From Saccharopolyspora sp. NFXS83 (GTDB lineage: Bacteria > Actinomycetota > Actinomycetes > Mycobacteriales > Pseudonocardiaceae), in the NCBI RefSeq assembly GCF_026241095.1, contig NZ_JAPFGB010000011.1, positions 162,058 through 203,412 on the forward strand: DNA of 41,355 nt, read 5' to 3'. Position numbers and translations under genes: made by a program. The notes beneath the pieces are model-generated. The model was not told where the DNA came from and did no database searches. It was given only the letters and a program-made list of their open reading frames with translations. This document shows positions 27,997-35,950 of the stretch, piece after piece (positions within the stretch are counted from its first letter, which is position 1; the number at the start of each line of letters is the position of its first letter).

Positions 27997-30876
27997 TCAG
28001 CTCCGCACCGGCTCCGGCAGGTCCCCGGGCACGAGGCCCACCGGCTCGGTGATCCGCGCGAGCGCGTCACCGGTGGCCGTGCGGGCGTTCACCCGGCGGA
28101 TCCGCGCCAGCGCCCGGCGCAGCGGGGGGAGCAGCTCGGAACCGGTGTCGCCGGTGGAGCCGAGCACCTCCGCCGAGTCCAGTTCGCGCAGCAGCAGCGC
28201 AGGTCCGTCGGCTCCGCGGTCCACGTCGAGCACGACGAACCGCCCACCGGCGGGGAAGACCGCTTCCTCCGGAGCGTCGGGGCTCTGGAACGCCGACAGC
28301 CCGCGGGCTCCCCGCGACCAGATCAGCACCTGCGCGAACCCGTCGGCGGTGACCTGCTCGGTGCTCGCGCTGAGGAATCCCGCTTCGGACAGCACCATCC
28401 CCGGTTCGTAGGCGTCCACTTCGTCCAGGCTCAGCAGCCGGTGCACCGGGCCGCTGCGCGCCGGGAACCGGCGCAGCCCGGACATCAGGCAGGCGGCCTG
28501 CTCACCGGACTCGTCCCGTTCCGGGCGCCGCAGCACGCGGTTGACCGCCACCGCGCCGAACTCCCCGGGGCCGAGGTAGAGGTGCACGGCGACCAGGTCC
28601 GCTTCGGCTTCTTCCGGTTGCCGCGCGCGGAGTCCGGGGGAGGCGGTGAGCGCGGCGCGCACGGCTGTCAGCGAGGTCTCGAAATCGGACCCGGCCCGCC
28701 GGGCGAAGGTGGCGCGCTGCAGCTCGGTGCTGGGCCGTTCGGCGAGGAACGGCGGCAGCGCCGGGGCGGGCACCAGGGCGGCCCGCTGCTCGGGGATGGC
28801 CCGCCGGGACCGCTTGCGGAATGCTGCCGCGGACAGACGCAACGTGCGCTCCGCCGGGGCGATCCCAGGTTCGTCCGATGTGGACTGGGTGGGGGCGTCG
28901 GCGGAGGTGGCGGTCGCGGCGGCGAGTCGCGGGGCCTGGCCCTCGGCCTGCTTCGCCGCGGCCAGCTCGGCCCTTCGCTGCGCCGACCGCCGGGACAGCG
29001 CGGAGGCGCCCGGTTGCCGCTTGGGAAGTCCCGAGGCGGAGACCGGCCCGGCCCCGCCGGACTGCCGCTGGACGTGCTGTTCGGGTTCCGGTCGTGCCGT
29101 GACCGGAGCGGAGAGCTCCGTGGTGACGGGCGACAGGCCGACGATCGGAATCCTGGTGGTGGCGTCCGCGTGCATCGCCGCGGGCGGATCGCCGGGCTCG
29201 CTGGCGTTCCCGCTCGCCGAACCGTCCGATGTGAACCGCGAGACGGCGGATCCAGGGGTGTTCTCGTCCGGTTCCTGGCTTGCTTCGCCGGTCTGCTCGG
29301 GGGTGGACGCCGCCTCCGGCGCGGTTGCCGCCTGCGTCCCGGCTGCCTCCGGTGCGGAGAGGGCATCGGCCGCATCGGCCTCGGGATCCCGGACTTCGCC
29401 GGTGGTGGCGGCCTCCGGCGCTGGACCCTGGGTCGGCTCCGCCGCGGCCGGTGCGTTCTGCGCGCTCGGCTCGGTCTCGGCCGGGCCGGGACCGAACTCG
29501 GCCGCGGCGCTCGTCTCCGCTCCCGCACCGGCGGGCAGCACGGCGGGGAAGTGCACGCGGCCCGCCAACTGACCGGCCGCCGTGCGGAGCTGTTCGCGCA
29601 CCGCCTCTGCGGCGATGCCCAGCACCAGCACCCGCACCCGCTCCAGTTGCTCCGCGTCCAACCCGGACAGCAGCCGGTGCAACGCGACCGGCATTCCTTC
29701 GGGCAGCGGAGTGCACGGCCAGCCCACCGTCACGGTCAGCCGGTCCGGTTCGTGCGCCAGCCGATCCGCCGAACCCGTGATCGCGGCCCTCGGGGCGGGC
29801 AGCAGCGCGAGCCCCGCGGGCACCGCCTTGGCGACGATCTCGTGCGGCGTCGGCTGCGGTTCGGTCATCGCCCCCCACCGGAAACGCGTCGGACCGGCCG
29901 GGAGCCAGCCCTGCGGCGCCGGTCCCGCCAGCACCGGTGTCACCTGTCCGTCCGGTGAGTACCGCAGCAGCGCGGGCAGCGGTCGCCACACCGGGTTCCC
30001 GCTCTCGTCGGGGACGAAGGTGAACTCGGAGTGCCCGCCGTGCCGGATCAACCCGGTCGCCGCGACGACGTCCTGCCCGACGAGCGAGGCGAGCCTGCCC
30101 AACCACTGCGGGGAAGCGGTCTCCGGGGAGGCGGGCACCAGCTGCATCCGCTCCCGCACGGACCCTGGGAACCGCCGCAGCAGCGCCGCCACCTGGTGCG
30201 CGGCGATCGGTGGCCCTCCGGGGGAGCCGAGCACCACCCGCGGGTGCTCGGCGGACACCGCCACCGCGTGCGAGATCTCCTCTGCGGCGGCCTCTTCGGA
30301 CGCCGCCGCGGCCAGCCCGGCGGGTACCGGCTTGGTGTGCAAGCCACCGTCGTGCACGACGCCGCGCGGCAGCAGCGGCTCCCACGGCGGCTGGGGGTAG
30401 CGGGCGCTGTGCAGCTCGCCTGGCCCACCACTCGGAAACCGCACCCAGCCGTGGTGATCGGTTCCGGTGAAGATCGACCCGCCGACCACGAAGGTGACCG
30501 GCCCGTCCGGGGCGAACACGTCGGCGCTGAACTCCCGCGCGAGCTTTTGCGCCGTCGACCGGCCGCGACCGTCCGACCGGCCCGATCTGGAGACCGCCAG
30601 CCACAACCGGGGTGAGTCCGAATCGGACGGACGGGAACGGCCGGCGGCGGTGAGCGCCATCCGGCAGGCGTGCCGCAGCGCGGTGCGGAAACCGTTGCCG
30701 CGGACGGCGTCCGCAGAGGCCAGCACGAGTCCGTCACCGGGCGCGACCTGGACCGTGGCGAACACCCGCCGCTCGGTCTCGTCGTTGCCGGCGGAATGCA
30801 AGATCAACACCGTCGAGCCGAGCGGCCGGACGATCAGGTCGCGGACCCGGACGGGTTCGACTTCCGGTTCAGACAT
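27997..30876 (-). CDS. T7SS-locus protein with C-terminal ADP-ribosyltransferase-like domain
   Basis: 959 residues from the ATG at 30876 (MSEPEVEPVRVRDL), chosen because the paralog has the same start context; longer in-frame starts exist upstream. Residues 1 to about 445 share the core of the 25125-27419 protein. Residues about 450-700 are a Pro/Ala/Glu-rich linker. Residues about 710-945 resemble an R-S-E class ART fold: VHLYLGPGEF..VAVNRVLR (the usual Y....Y..IN..LR helix), VHRLLSLDE (Arg 813), PGMVLSEAGFLSAS (Ser 836/838) and APEEAVFPAGGRFVVLDV (Glu 870/871). Known members transfer ADP-ribose from NAD+ to a target protein. The residue two before the likely catalytic Glu is not Glu or Gln, so an arginine-specific activity is doubtful. 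No signal peptide is present; a type VII-like export route is inferred from the locus. Confidence 0.88.
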   Translation of the reverse strand: MSEPEVEPVRVRDLIVRPLGSTVLILHSAGNDETERRVFATVQVAPGDGLVLASADAVRGNGFRTALRHACRMALTAAGRSRPSDSDSPRLWLAVSRSGRSDGRGRSTAQKLAREFSADVFAPDGPVTFVVGGSIFTGTDHHGWVRFPSGGPGELHSARYPQPPWEPLLPRGVVHDGGLHTKPVPAGLAAAASEEAAAEEISHAVAVSAEHPRVVLGSPGGPPIAAHQVAALLRRFPGSVRERMQLVPASPETASPQWLGRLASLVGQDVVAATGLIRHGGHSEFTFVPDESGNPVWRPLPALLRYSPDGQVTPVLAGPAPQGWLPAGPTRFRWGAMTEPQPTPHEIVAKAVPAGLALLPAPRAAITGSADRLAHEPDRLTVTVGWPCTPLPEGMPVALHRLLSGLDAEQLERVRVLVLGIAAEAVREQLRTAAGQLAGRVHFPAVLPAGAGAETSAAAEFGPGPAETEPSAQNAPAAAEPTQGPAPEAATTGEVRDPEADAADALSAPEAAGTQAATAPEAASTPEQTGEASQEPDENTPGSAVSRFTSDGSASGNASEPGDPPAAMHADATTRIPIVGLSPVTTELSAPVTARPEPEQHVQRQSGGAGPVSASGLPKRQPGASALSRRSAQRRAELAAAKQAEGQAPRLAAATATSADAPTQSTSDEPGIAPAERTLRLSAAAFRKRSRRAIPEQRAALVPAPALPPFLAERPSTELQRATFARRAGSDFETSLTAVRAALTASPGLRARQPEEAEADLVAVHLYLGPGEFGAVAVNRVLRRPERDESGEQAACLMSGLRRFPARSGPVHRLLSLDEVDAYEPGMVLSEAGFLSASTEQVTADGFAQVLIWSRGARGLSAFQSPDAPEEAVFPAGGRFVVLDVDRGADGPALLLRELDSAEVLGSTGDTGSELLPPLRRALARIRRVNARTATGDALARITEPVGLVPGDLPEPVRS

Positions 30877-31066
30877 CGACACGCTCTCGTTCTGCGCGCT
30901 CGAAGAATCGCACCGTGCTCCGCTCGCCGGGGATCGGTGGATCGACCCGGGTGGCGGGGCTGTCGGGCCACCGGGCGCGGTGTTCGGTGGGCAGCGCGGG
31001 CGCCGCGCGGCGCTCCGCGTACGCACCATGATCGCATCCGCCGTTGCCGGTGTGGGGGGCAGCGGT

Positions 31067-31813
31067 TCAGGCGATGTGCTCGGCCCGAGCCTCCCGCGGC
31101 TCGCACCAGCAGTCCCCGGGACGCTCCTTGTCCTGCACTACTCGCCCGTCGTGCAGGGCGATGAGCCGATCGGCGTAGGCGGCGGCTGCCGGATCGGTGG
31201 ACAGCAGCACGACCGGCAGGCCGAACTCGTTGCAACAGCGCCGCAGCAGCCGCAGCAAGTGCCGGCCGTTGACCGCGTCCAGCCCGGCGGTCGGCTCGTC
31301 GGCCAGCAGCAGGTCGGCCTGCTGCACCACCGCTCGCGCCAGGGCCACGCGCTGCTGCTCGGCACGGGTGAGCGACTGCGAACTCCGCCCCAGCAGCTCG
31401 CGCACGTCCAGCGCGTCCAGCGCGCGGTCCAGCAGTTCCGGATCCGCGCGCCGCCCGGCGGTGTCCAGCGGCAGCAGAAGGTTGTCCAGCACGGTCAGCA
31501 CGGGCAGCAGATTTCCCTGCGGGTACACGATCCCGATCCGCTCCCGGCGGAATTCGGTGCGGGCCGCTTCGTCGAGCGTTCCCAGGTCGGTTCCGGCGAT
31601 CCGGACCGTGCCGTGCGTGGGGCGCTCCAGCCCGGCCAGGCACCGCAGCAGCACCGATTTTCCGGAACCCGCCGGGCCGAGCACGCTTGTGCAGTGCCCG
31701 GGCGACGCCCGCAGGTCCACTCCTCGCAGCACGGGGCGGCCGGGCACCCCGAACTCCTTGCTGATCCCGTCGGCGATCAGCCCACCGCTCCTAGTCGGGC
31801 ATCGTCCGGGCAC
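31067..31813 (-). CDS. Lone ABC transporter ATP-binding protein, LolD/MacB-like, degenerate motifs
   Basis: 248 residues from the GTG at 31813, which has AGGAGG five bases upstream; the frame continues upstream but that part looks non-coding. Walker A is GPAGSGKS, the Q-loop is IVYPQGNLLP, and Walker B is LLLADEPTAGLD. The signature is LTRAEQQRVALARA, so LSGGQ/E is altered to LTRAE. The switch region reads LLSTDPAAAAYADR, where the expected His is Thr. The fold resembles ATPases of lipoprotein or peptide exporters (LolD/MacB/FtsE type). No permease gene is adjacent. A loss of the H-loop His and signature Gly residues usually impairs hydrolysis, so it may be the degenerate partner of a heterodimer or a decaying gene. 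Confidence 0.88.
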   Translation of the reverse strand: MPGRCPTRSGGLIADGISKEFGVPGRPVLRGVDLRASPGHCTSVLGPAGSGKSVLLRCLAGLERPTHGTVRIAGTDLGTLDEAARTEFRRERIGIVYPQGNLLPVLTVLDNLLLPLDTAGRRADPELLDRALDALDVRELLGRSSQSLTRAEQQRVALARAVVQQADLLLADEPTAGLDAVNGRHLLRLLRRCCNEFGLPVVLLSTDPAAAAYADRLIALHDGRVVQDKERPGDCWCEPREARAEHIA

Positions 31814-32098
31814 CGGGTCCTCCTCGTCATCGTGGCGCGCGGCGCGGCCGCCGGCGTACCTCAATACCGTCGCCGACTCGGTGAGCCGGGCGGATCGGCT
31901 CTTCGGCCGGATATCAGGCAGTGCGGGGCCGTGTTCCGAGCGCACGCCTTTCTGCTCCGTCAGACGTGCCGGGAGCGGCGGGGTTGCTCGAGGTGGCGCG
32001 GCGGCCTCGGCCGATCCGCCGAGGCGGGGTTCCGGCACGGCCGGGAGCACGTGGTCCGGGGGCATCGCGCGGGAAGAGGGGGATGGCCCGCGCTGCAG

Positions 32099-32131
32099 GG
32101 CGCGGCCGGTAGGTGCCCGACCGGCCGCGCC
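32099..32131 (-). terminator. Perfect 12-bp GC-rich hairpin
   Basis: GGCGCGGCCGGT (32099-32110) pairs exactly with ACCGGCCGCGCC (32120-32131) across a 9-base loop. It lies downstream of the minus-strand gene ending at 32287 and upstream of the ABC gene, separating the two units. Confidence 0.6.
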
Positions 32132-32144
32132 ACGCGGCGGGGGA

Positions 32145-32167
32145 GCGGGACCGGCGAGCGGTCCCGC
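32145..32167 (-). terminator. Perfect 9-bp GC-rich hairpin
   Basis: GCGGGACCG (32145-32153) pairs with CGGTCCCGC (32159-32167) across 5 bases. It is the nearer of two tandem hairpins after the stop at 32287. Confidence 0.6.
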
Positions 32168-32286
32168 GGAGAGCTACGCGCCGACCGCTGTTCCGCTCGA
32201 GTTCGGGCGGTTCGGGGGCACGGCCAGCGCGTTCGACCGCACCGGGACGGGGGTGGTGCGGGGTTCAAACGCCGGGCGAAGCCGGA

Positions 32287-32643
32287 TCAGGCCGAAGCGG
32301 CCAGCCAGGCGGATCGCCCGGCGTGAGTGGGAACCCAGCAGCCTTTGGAGGGGGCGGCCCGCTCCGGTTCCGGGTTTTCCAGTGCCAGCGCTGCTTCGAT
32401 GACGTCGCGGGAGGAGCCGGTGGTCCGCCACAGCACCGTCTTGGGGAACAGCACGTCGGGTTCATCGCCCGGGATGCGGGCTGCGTCGGCGTCGTCCTCG
32501 TCGTAGAGCTGAACGATGTCGATCACGCCGTGGTGCACCCGGATGCCGACTACGGCGATCAACGTGCCGTTCGAGTCACGGGGGTGCGCGAAGTGGAAGT
32601 CGCGGGCGATGAGTGCCTGCAAGCCGTCCGTTATGTCTTTCAT
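32287..32643 (-). CDS. Small conserved actinobacterial protein
   Basis: 118 residues from the ATG at 32643. The core reads LIARDFHFAHPRDSNG, IAVVGIRVHHGVIDIVQLY, EDDADAARIPGDEPDVL and KTVLWRTTG, a pattern I recall from many actinobacterial proteins of unknown function next to DUF397 and XRE genes. No signal peptide or membrane segment is present. It is the last gene of the apparent minus-strand unit (33201-34079, 32704-32940, 32287-32643), 60 bases after the DUF397 stop. Function unknown. Confidence 0.82.
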   Translation of the reverse strand: MKDITDGLQALIARDFHFAHPRDSNGTLIAVVGIRVHHGVIDIVQLYDEDDADAARIPGDEPDVLFPKTVLWRTTGSSRDVIEAALALENPEPERAAPSKGCWVPTHAGRSAWLAASA

Positions 32644-32703
32644 GACGCCACCGAGGGTTATGCGCGAACGCTGGTCGAATGCTGGTGAGAGCGCGAAAGG
32701 GGG

Positions 32704-32940
32704 CTAGACGATCAGGTCATCGAACTCGCCGTCCTTGGCCCCCGACAGGAAGGCCGCGATCTCGTCTCGGGTGTAGATGAGCGCGGGACCGTCGGGGTAG
32801 CGCGAGTTGCGGACGGCGATCTCCCCGTCCAGCAGGGAGGCCAGCTCCACGCAGTTGCCGACCGAGCCGCTGTAGGCGCTCTTGCGCCAGGCGGCGTCGG
32901 GCAGGTGTCCTGCGGTCATTCCGTTTCGGATCTCCGGCAT
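32704..32940 (-). CDS. DUF397 domain protein
   Basis: 78 residues from the ATG at 32940; ATG at 32922 is also possible. It carries the DUF397 hallmarks WRKSAYSGSVGNCVELA near the middle and VRNSRYPDGP followed by TRDEIAAFLSGAKDGEFD at the end. DUF397 proteins are the usual partners of XRE/DUF5753 regulators in actinomycetes (BldB/WhiJ-like systems), where they are thought to modulate the DNA-binding protein. Its regulator lies 260 bases upstream on the same strand. Confidence 0.9.
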   Translation of the reverse strand: MPEIRNGMTAGHLPDAAWRKSAYSGSVGNCVELASLLDGEIAVRNSRYPDGPALIYTRDEIAAFLSGAKDGEFDDLIV

Positions 32941-32981
32941 CGAAGGTCCCAGCCTTTCCCCGACTTGCTTGCAACGACCAA

Positions 32982-33047
32982 CTGCACGTGCATTCGATCG
33001 TGCAAGGACCGTATCACTGAACGTTGGAATGATGAATGCACGTGCAG
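32982..33047. promoter_or_regulatory. Paired palindromes upstream of DUF397 gene
   Basis: CTGCACGTGCATTC (32982-32995) and GAATGCACGTGCAG (33034-33047) are exact reverse complements. Each contains the perfect 10-bp palindrome TGCACGTGCA (32983-32992 and 33037-33046), 54 bp centre to centre, close to five helical turns. They lie in an unusually AT-richer stretch between the XRE gene and the DUF397 start. Likely an operator, perhaps for the adjacent XRE protein; the protein assignment is inference. Confidence 0.6.
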
Positions 33048-33200
33048 ACGCACGGGAGCCAGGGTCGGTGACGTTCCGCGCATGAATGATCACGCGGAGC
33101 CGAAGTCCCGTCACCGCAATCGCAGATTAATCCTGCTTACGGCGGTGTGCGCGACGCGCCATCGGGATCCGGCGCGTAACACTCTTCGGAGAAATGTGAC

Positions 33201-34079
33201 CTAAATCTCTTTGTGGAGCGCCTTGCGGGCGGCGTGCAGGGTCTTCCGGGTCGCTTCGGGGGTCTGCGCATCGACCGCGAGCCGGTGACTCACCTTGCTG
33301 TACAACTCCACGTCTTCCGGCTTGTCCAAGTACAGCGCGCCGGAGAGGTGTTCGAGGTAGACGATGTCCGGGATCTCCTGCTCGGCGAACCGCAGGATGG
33401 TGAACGCTCCCTCGGCCCCGGACCGGCCCAGGTCGAGCGGCAGCACTTGCAGCGAGACGGTGGGCAGCTTGATCACCTCGAGCAGGTGATCGATCTGCTC
33501 GCGCAGCACCTCCACCCCGCCGATCGGCCGGTGCAGCACCGACTCGTCGATGACCGCCCACAGCCGCGGGGCGTTCGGCTGGGTGAACAGCCGCTGCCGG
33601 TGCATCCGGAGCCGGACGCGGCGCTCCACCTCGTCCTCGACGGCCTCCGGCCTGCCCTGGCTGGAGATCGCCCGCGCGTAGGTCTCGGTCTGCAGCAGGC
33701 CGGGCACGAACTGGATCTCGTAGGTCTGGATCCGGGAAGCGGATTCCTCCAGTCCCACGTAGTCCTGGAACCACGACGGGACCAGGTCGCTGTAGCGGTG
33801 CCACCAGCCGGGCTGGTTGGACTGCCGGACGAGTTCGAGGAAGGACCCGCGCTCGGACTCGTCGGTGACGCCGTAGAGGGTCAGCAGGTCGGCGACGTCG
33901 CGTTCCTTGAACCCGACCCGGCCGAGCTCCAAGCGGCTGATCTTGGAGCCGGAGCCGCGGATCTCGTACCCGGCGTCCTCGCGGGAAATGCCGCTGGCTT
34001 CGCGCAACCGGCGCAACTGGCTCCCCAGGACCAGCCGACGAGCGGTGGGGCCGCCAGTCGCGGCACCATCCGTGGTCAC
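33201..34079 (-). CDS. XRE family regulator with DUF5753 domain
   Basis: 292 residues from the GTG at 34079, with GGGAGG seven bases upstream. An N-terminal helix-turn-helix spans residues about 15-70 (LGSQLRRLREASGISREDAGYEIRG then KISRLELGR). The DUF5753 effector region follows (about 105-285) with WFQDYVGLEESASRIQTYE, FVPGLLQTETYARA, RLWAVIDESVLHRPIGG and SLQVLPLDLG. This class pairs with DUF397 proteins, and one is encoded next on the same strand. It is a cytosolic DNA-binding regulator; targets are unknown, but the TGCACGTGCA pair and the TGCCC/GGGCA palindrome beside its own start are candidates. Confidence 0.95.
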   Translation of the reverse strand: MTTDGAATGGPTARRLVLGSQLRRLREASGISREDAGYEIRGSGSKISRLELGRVGFKERDVADLLTLYGVTDESERGSFLELVRQSNQPGWWHRYSDLVPSWFQDYVGLEESASRIQTYEIQFVPGLLQTETYARAISSQGRPEAVEDEVERRVRLRMHRQRLFTQPNAPRLWAVIDESVLHRPIGGVEVLREQIDHLLEVIKLPTVSLQVLPLDLGRSGAEGAFTILRFAEQEIPDIVYLEHLSGALYLDKPEDVELYSKVSHRLAVDAQTPEATRKTLHAARKALHKEI

Positions 34080-34147
34080 GTCCAGACCTCCCGCATTTCA
34101 CACGGTCGTTTCCATCGACACATCGCCATGGCTCCGGTACGCCCCGT

Positions 34148-34166
34148 TGCCCGACAGGGCAGTCTA
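34148..34166 (-). promoter_or_regulatory. Candidate promoter and operator of the XRE gene
   Basis: On the minus strand a TAGACT (34161-34166) fits a TANNNT -10 element. It is followed directly by the palindrome TGCCC-TGTC-GGGCA (34148-34161), about 70 bases upstream of the GTG at 34079. An autoregulatory site overlapping the start of transcription is inferred; no clear -35 was seen. Confidence 0.35.
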
Positions 34167-34337
34167 GCCCATGTCATCGCACTACCTACGAAGGTTGTGG
34201 GTCGTTCCGGCAGGTCGAGCACGCCATGATCAACATCTCGATGATTCCCCAGTTCGCGTCAATCCGAGGCAGTGTCCCCGCAGAGCCGCGTCGAACGCAA
34301 CGTCGGTTCGTCGGTACCGATCGTTACGCTCATCGTC

Positions 34338-35135
34338 GTGTTCACCGTCTCGACCGTCAACGTCAACGGATTGCGCGCCGCCGCGAAAAAGGGATTCGTC
34401 GAGTGGCTGGCCGGAACCCGGGCCGACGTCATCTGCATGCAGGAGACCCGCGCCGAACCGGACCAGCTCACGGCCGCCGTCCGCGAGCCCGAAGGCTGGT
34501 TCCCGCTGCTCGCGCCCAGTTCGGCGAAGGGGCGCAGCGGCGTCGCGCTGTACTCCCGCGCGGAACCCTCGGCTTCGCGGATCGGTTTCGGCAGCGCCGA
34601 ATTCGACGACAGCGGGCGCTACGCCGAGATCGAGCTCCCCGGACTCGTCGTCGCCAGCCTCTACCTGCCCAGCGGGGAGGTGGGCACGGAACGCCAGGAC
34701 GAGAAGGAACGGTTCATGGCGGAATTCCTGCCCCACCTCGAATCCCTGCGCACGCGCGCACGTGAGGCGGGAAAGGAGGTCCTCGTCTGCGGGGATTGGA
34801 ACATCGCGCATCGCGAAGTGGACCTGAAGAACTGGAAGGCCAACCAGAAGTCCGCGGGTTTTTTGCCCGAGGAACGGGAATGGATGAGCCGCGTCTTCGA
34901 CGAACTCGGCTACGTCGACGTCTTCCGCGCTCGCAATCCCGAAGGCCCGGGGCCGTACTCCTGGTGGTCCTACCGCGGCAAGGCCTTCGACAACGACTCC
35001 GGCTGGCGCATCGACTACCTGGTCGCGACCCCCGGCCTGGCCGAGCTGGCCACCGAGTCCTGGGTCGAGAAGGCCCCGTCCTACGACAAGCGCTGGAGCG
35101 ACCACGCCCCGGTCACGGCGACCTTCGACCTCTGA
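34338..35135 (+). CDS. xth: Exodeoxyribonuclease III
   Basis: 265 residues from the GTG at 34338, giving the usual VFTVSTVNVNGLRAA start; the frame extends upstream to 34272 without family support. It is an AP endonuclease/3'-5' exonuclease of base excision repair. All active-site motifs are present: NVNGLR, CMQETR (catalytic Glu), SLYLPSG (Tyr), VCGDWNIAH (Asp and Asn), WRIDYLV (Asp) and the closing WSDHAPV (Asp-His pair). Length matches the family (about 265). There is no ribosome binding site, and TTACGCT lies about seven bases before the GTG, so the transcript may be leaderless. Confidence 0.95.
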   Translation: MFTVSTVNVNGLRAAAKKGFVEWLAGTRADVICMQETRAEPDQLTAAVREPEGWFPLLAPSSAKGRSGVALYSRAEPSASRIGFGSAEFDDSGRYAEIELPGLVVASLYLPSGEVGTERQDEKERFMAEFLPHLESLRTRAREAGKEVLVCGDWNIAHREVDLKNWKANQKSAGFLPEEREWMSRVFDELGYVDVFRARNPEGPGPYSWWSYRGKAFDNDSGWRIDYLVATPGLAELATESWVEKAPSYDKRWSDHAPVTATFDL

Positions 35136-35142
35136 CGCTCCG

Positions 35143-35160
35143 CGCCCGATCGTGCGGGCG
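35143..35160 (+). terminator. Short hairpin after exodeoxyribonuclease III gene
   Basis: CGCCCG (35143-35148) and CGGGCG (35155-35160) form a 6-bp stem with a 6-base loop just after the stop. A weak candidate. Confidence 0.35.
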
Positions 35161-35379
35161 GTGTGCTGACTCGACAGGTCCCGATCAGGCACGTCCAGGG
35201 CGGGAGGCGCCGGGCGTGCACGAGCTGATCGGAGCGAGCCGCGGCGAGATCGACGCGTTGTGCGCACGCTCTGAGCACGTCGTCTTGATCCGTTCCTCCA
35301 GCGTCCAGTCCGGCCGAACCCGTCGTGCGCGGGGGAAATTCGGTTGCCCGCGGGGGTGGGCCGTGGTGAAGATCGCGGT

Positions 35380-35925
35380 ATGACTACGTCGCAGCACCGC
35401 GCCGACATGTTCCTCGACCCGGCGGTCGATCCTCGGGACAGCGATGCGCCGCCGGGCGGCGAGCGGTCGACGCTCGTGGAGTACCTGCGCTACCAGCGGC
35501 TGACCTTGCAGCTCAAGTGCGAGGGGCTGGACGCCGAGCAGTTGGCCCGCCGCGCGGTCGAGCCGTCGACCATGTCGCTGCTCGGGCTGCTGCGGCACCT
35601 GGCCGACGTGGAACGCTGCTGGTTCCGCCGCCGGTTCGCCGGTCAGGACGTGCCCAACCGCTACCAGTCCGCCGCCGAACCCGACGGCGATTTCGACGGT
35701 GCCGTGGCGGACCGAGCCGTGGTGGACGAGGCGTGGGCGGCTTGGCGCGACGAGGTCGCGTTCGCCGAGCGGTTCGCGGCCGAGACCGACCTCGACTTCG
35801 TCGGGCACGACGGGGGTGTGCGGACGCTGCGCGAACTGCTCGTGCACATGATCGAGGAGTACGCCCGCCACAACGGCCACGCCGATCTCCTGCGCGAACG
35901 GATCGACGGCCGGATCGGCGAGTAG
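35380..35925 (+). CDS. DinB family (DUF664) protein
   Basis: 181 residues from the ATG at 35380. It is a four-helix-bundle protein of the DinB/YfiT superfamily. Visible family features are ERSTLVEYLRYQRLTLQLK in helix 1, SLLGLLRHLADVERCWFRRR in helix 2 (first metal His) and ELLVHMIEEYARHNGHADLLRE in the last helix (two further His). The three His positions would bind a divalent metal. Relatives in actinobacteria include mycothiol-dependent S-transferases; the substrate here is unknown. It lies 25 bases before the HD gene and may be cotranscribed with it. Confidence 0.92.
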   Translation: MTTSQHRADMFLDPAVDPRDSDAPPGGERSTLVEYLRYQRLTLQLKCEGLDAEQLARRAVEPSTMSLLGLLRHLADVERCWFRRRFAGQDVPNRYQSAAEPDGDFDGAVADRAVVDEAWAAWRDEVAFAERFAAETDLDFVGHDGGVRTLRELLVHMIEEYARHNGHADLLRERIDGRIGE

Positions 35926-35950
35926 CGCGGCCGAATCCGGGACGAGGATC

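Larger units (their letters stand above)
31814..32286. other. 473-bp intergenic stretch with two hairpins
   Basis: No gene is supported. The left ~285 bases are the leader of the minus-strand ABC gene, with its AGGAGG site at 31819-31824. The right part holds the two perfect hairpins at 32099-32131 and 32145-32167 that close the minus-strand regulator operon. Confidence 0.5.

Noticed and set aside
31921-32688. Small plus-strand frames between the ABC gene and the regulator operon
   Set aside because: They overlap hairpins and the minus-strand conserved gene and show no recognisable protein pattern.
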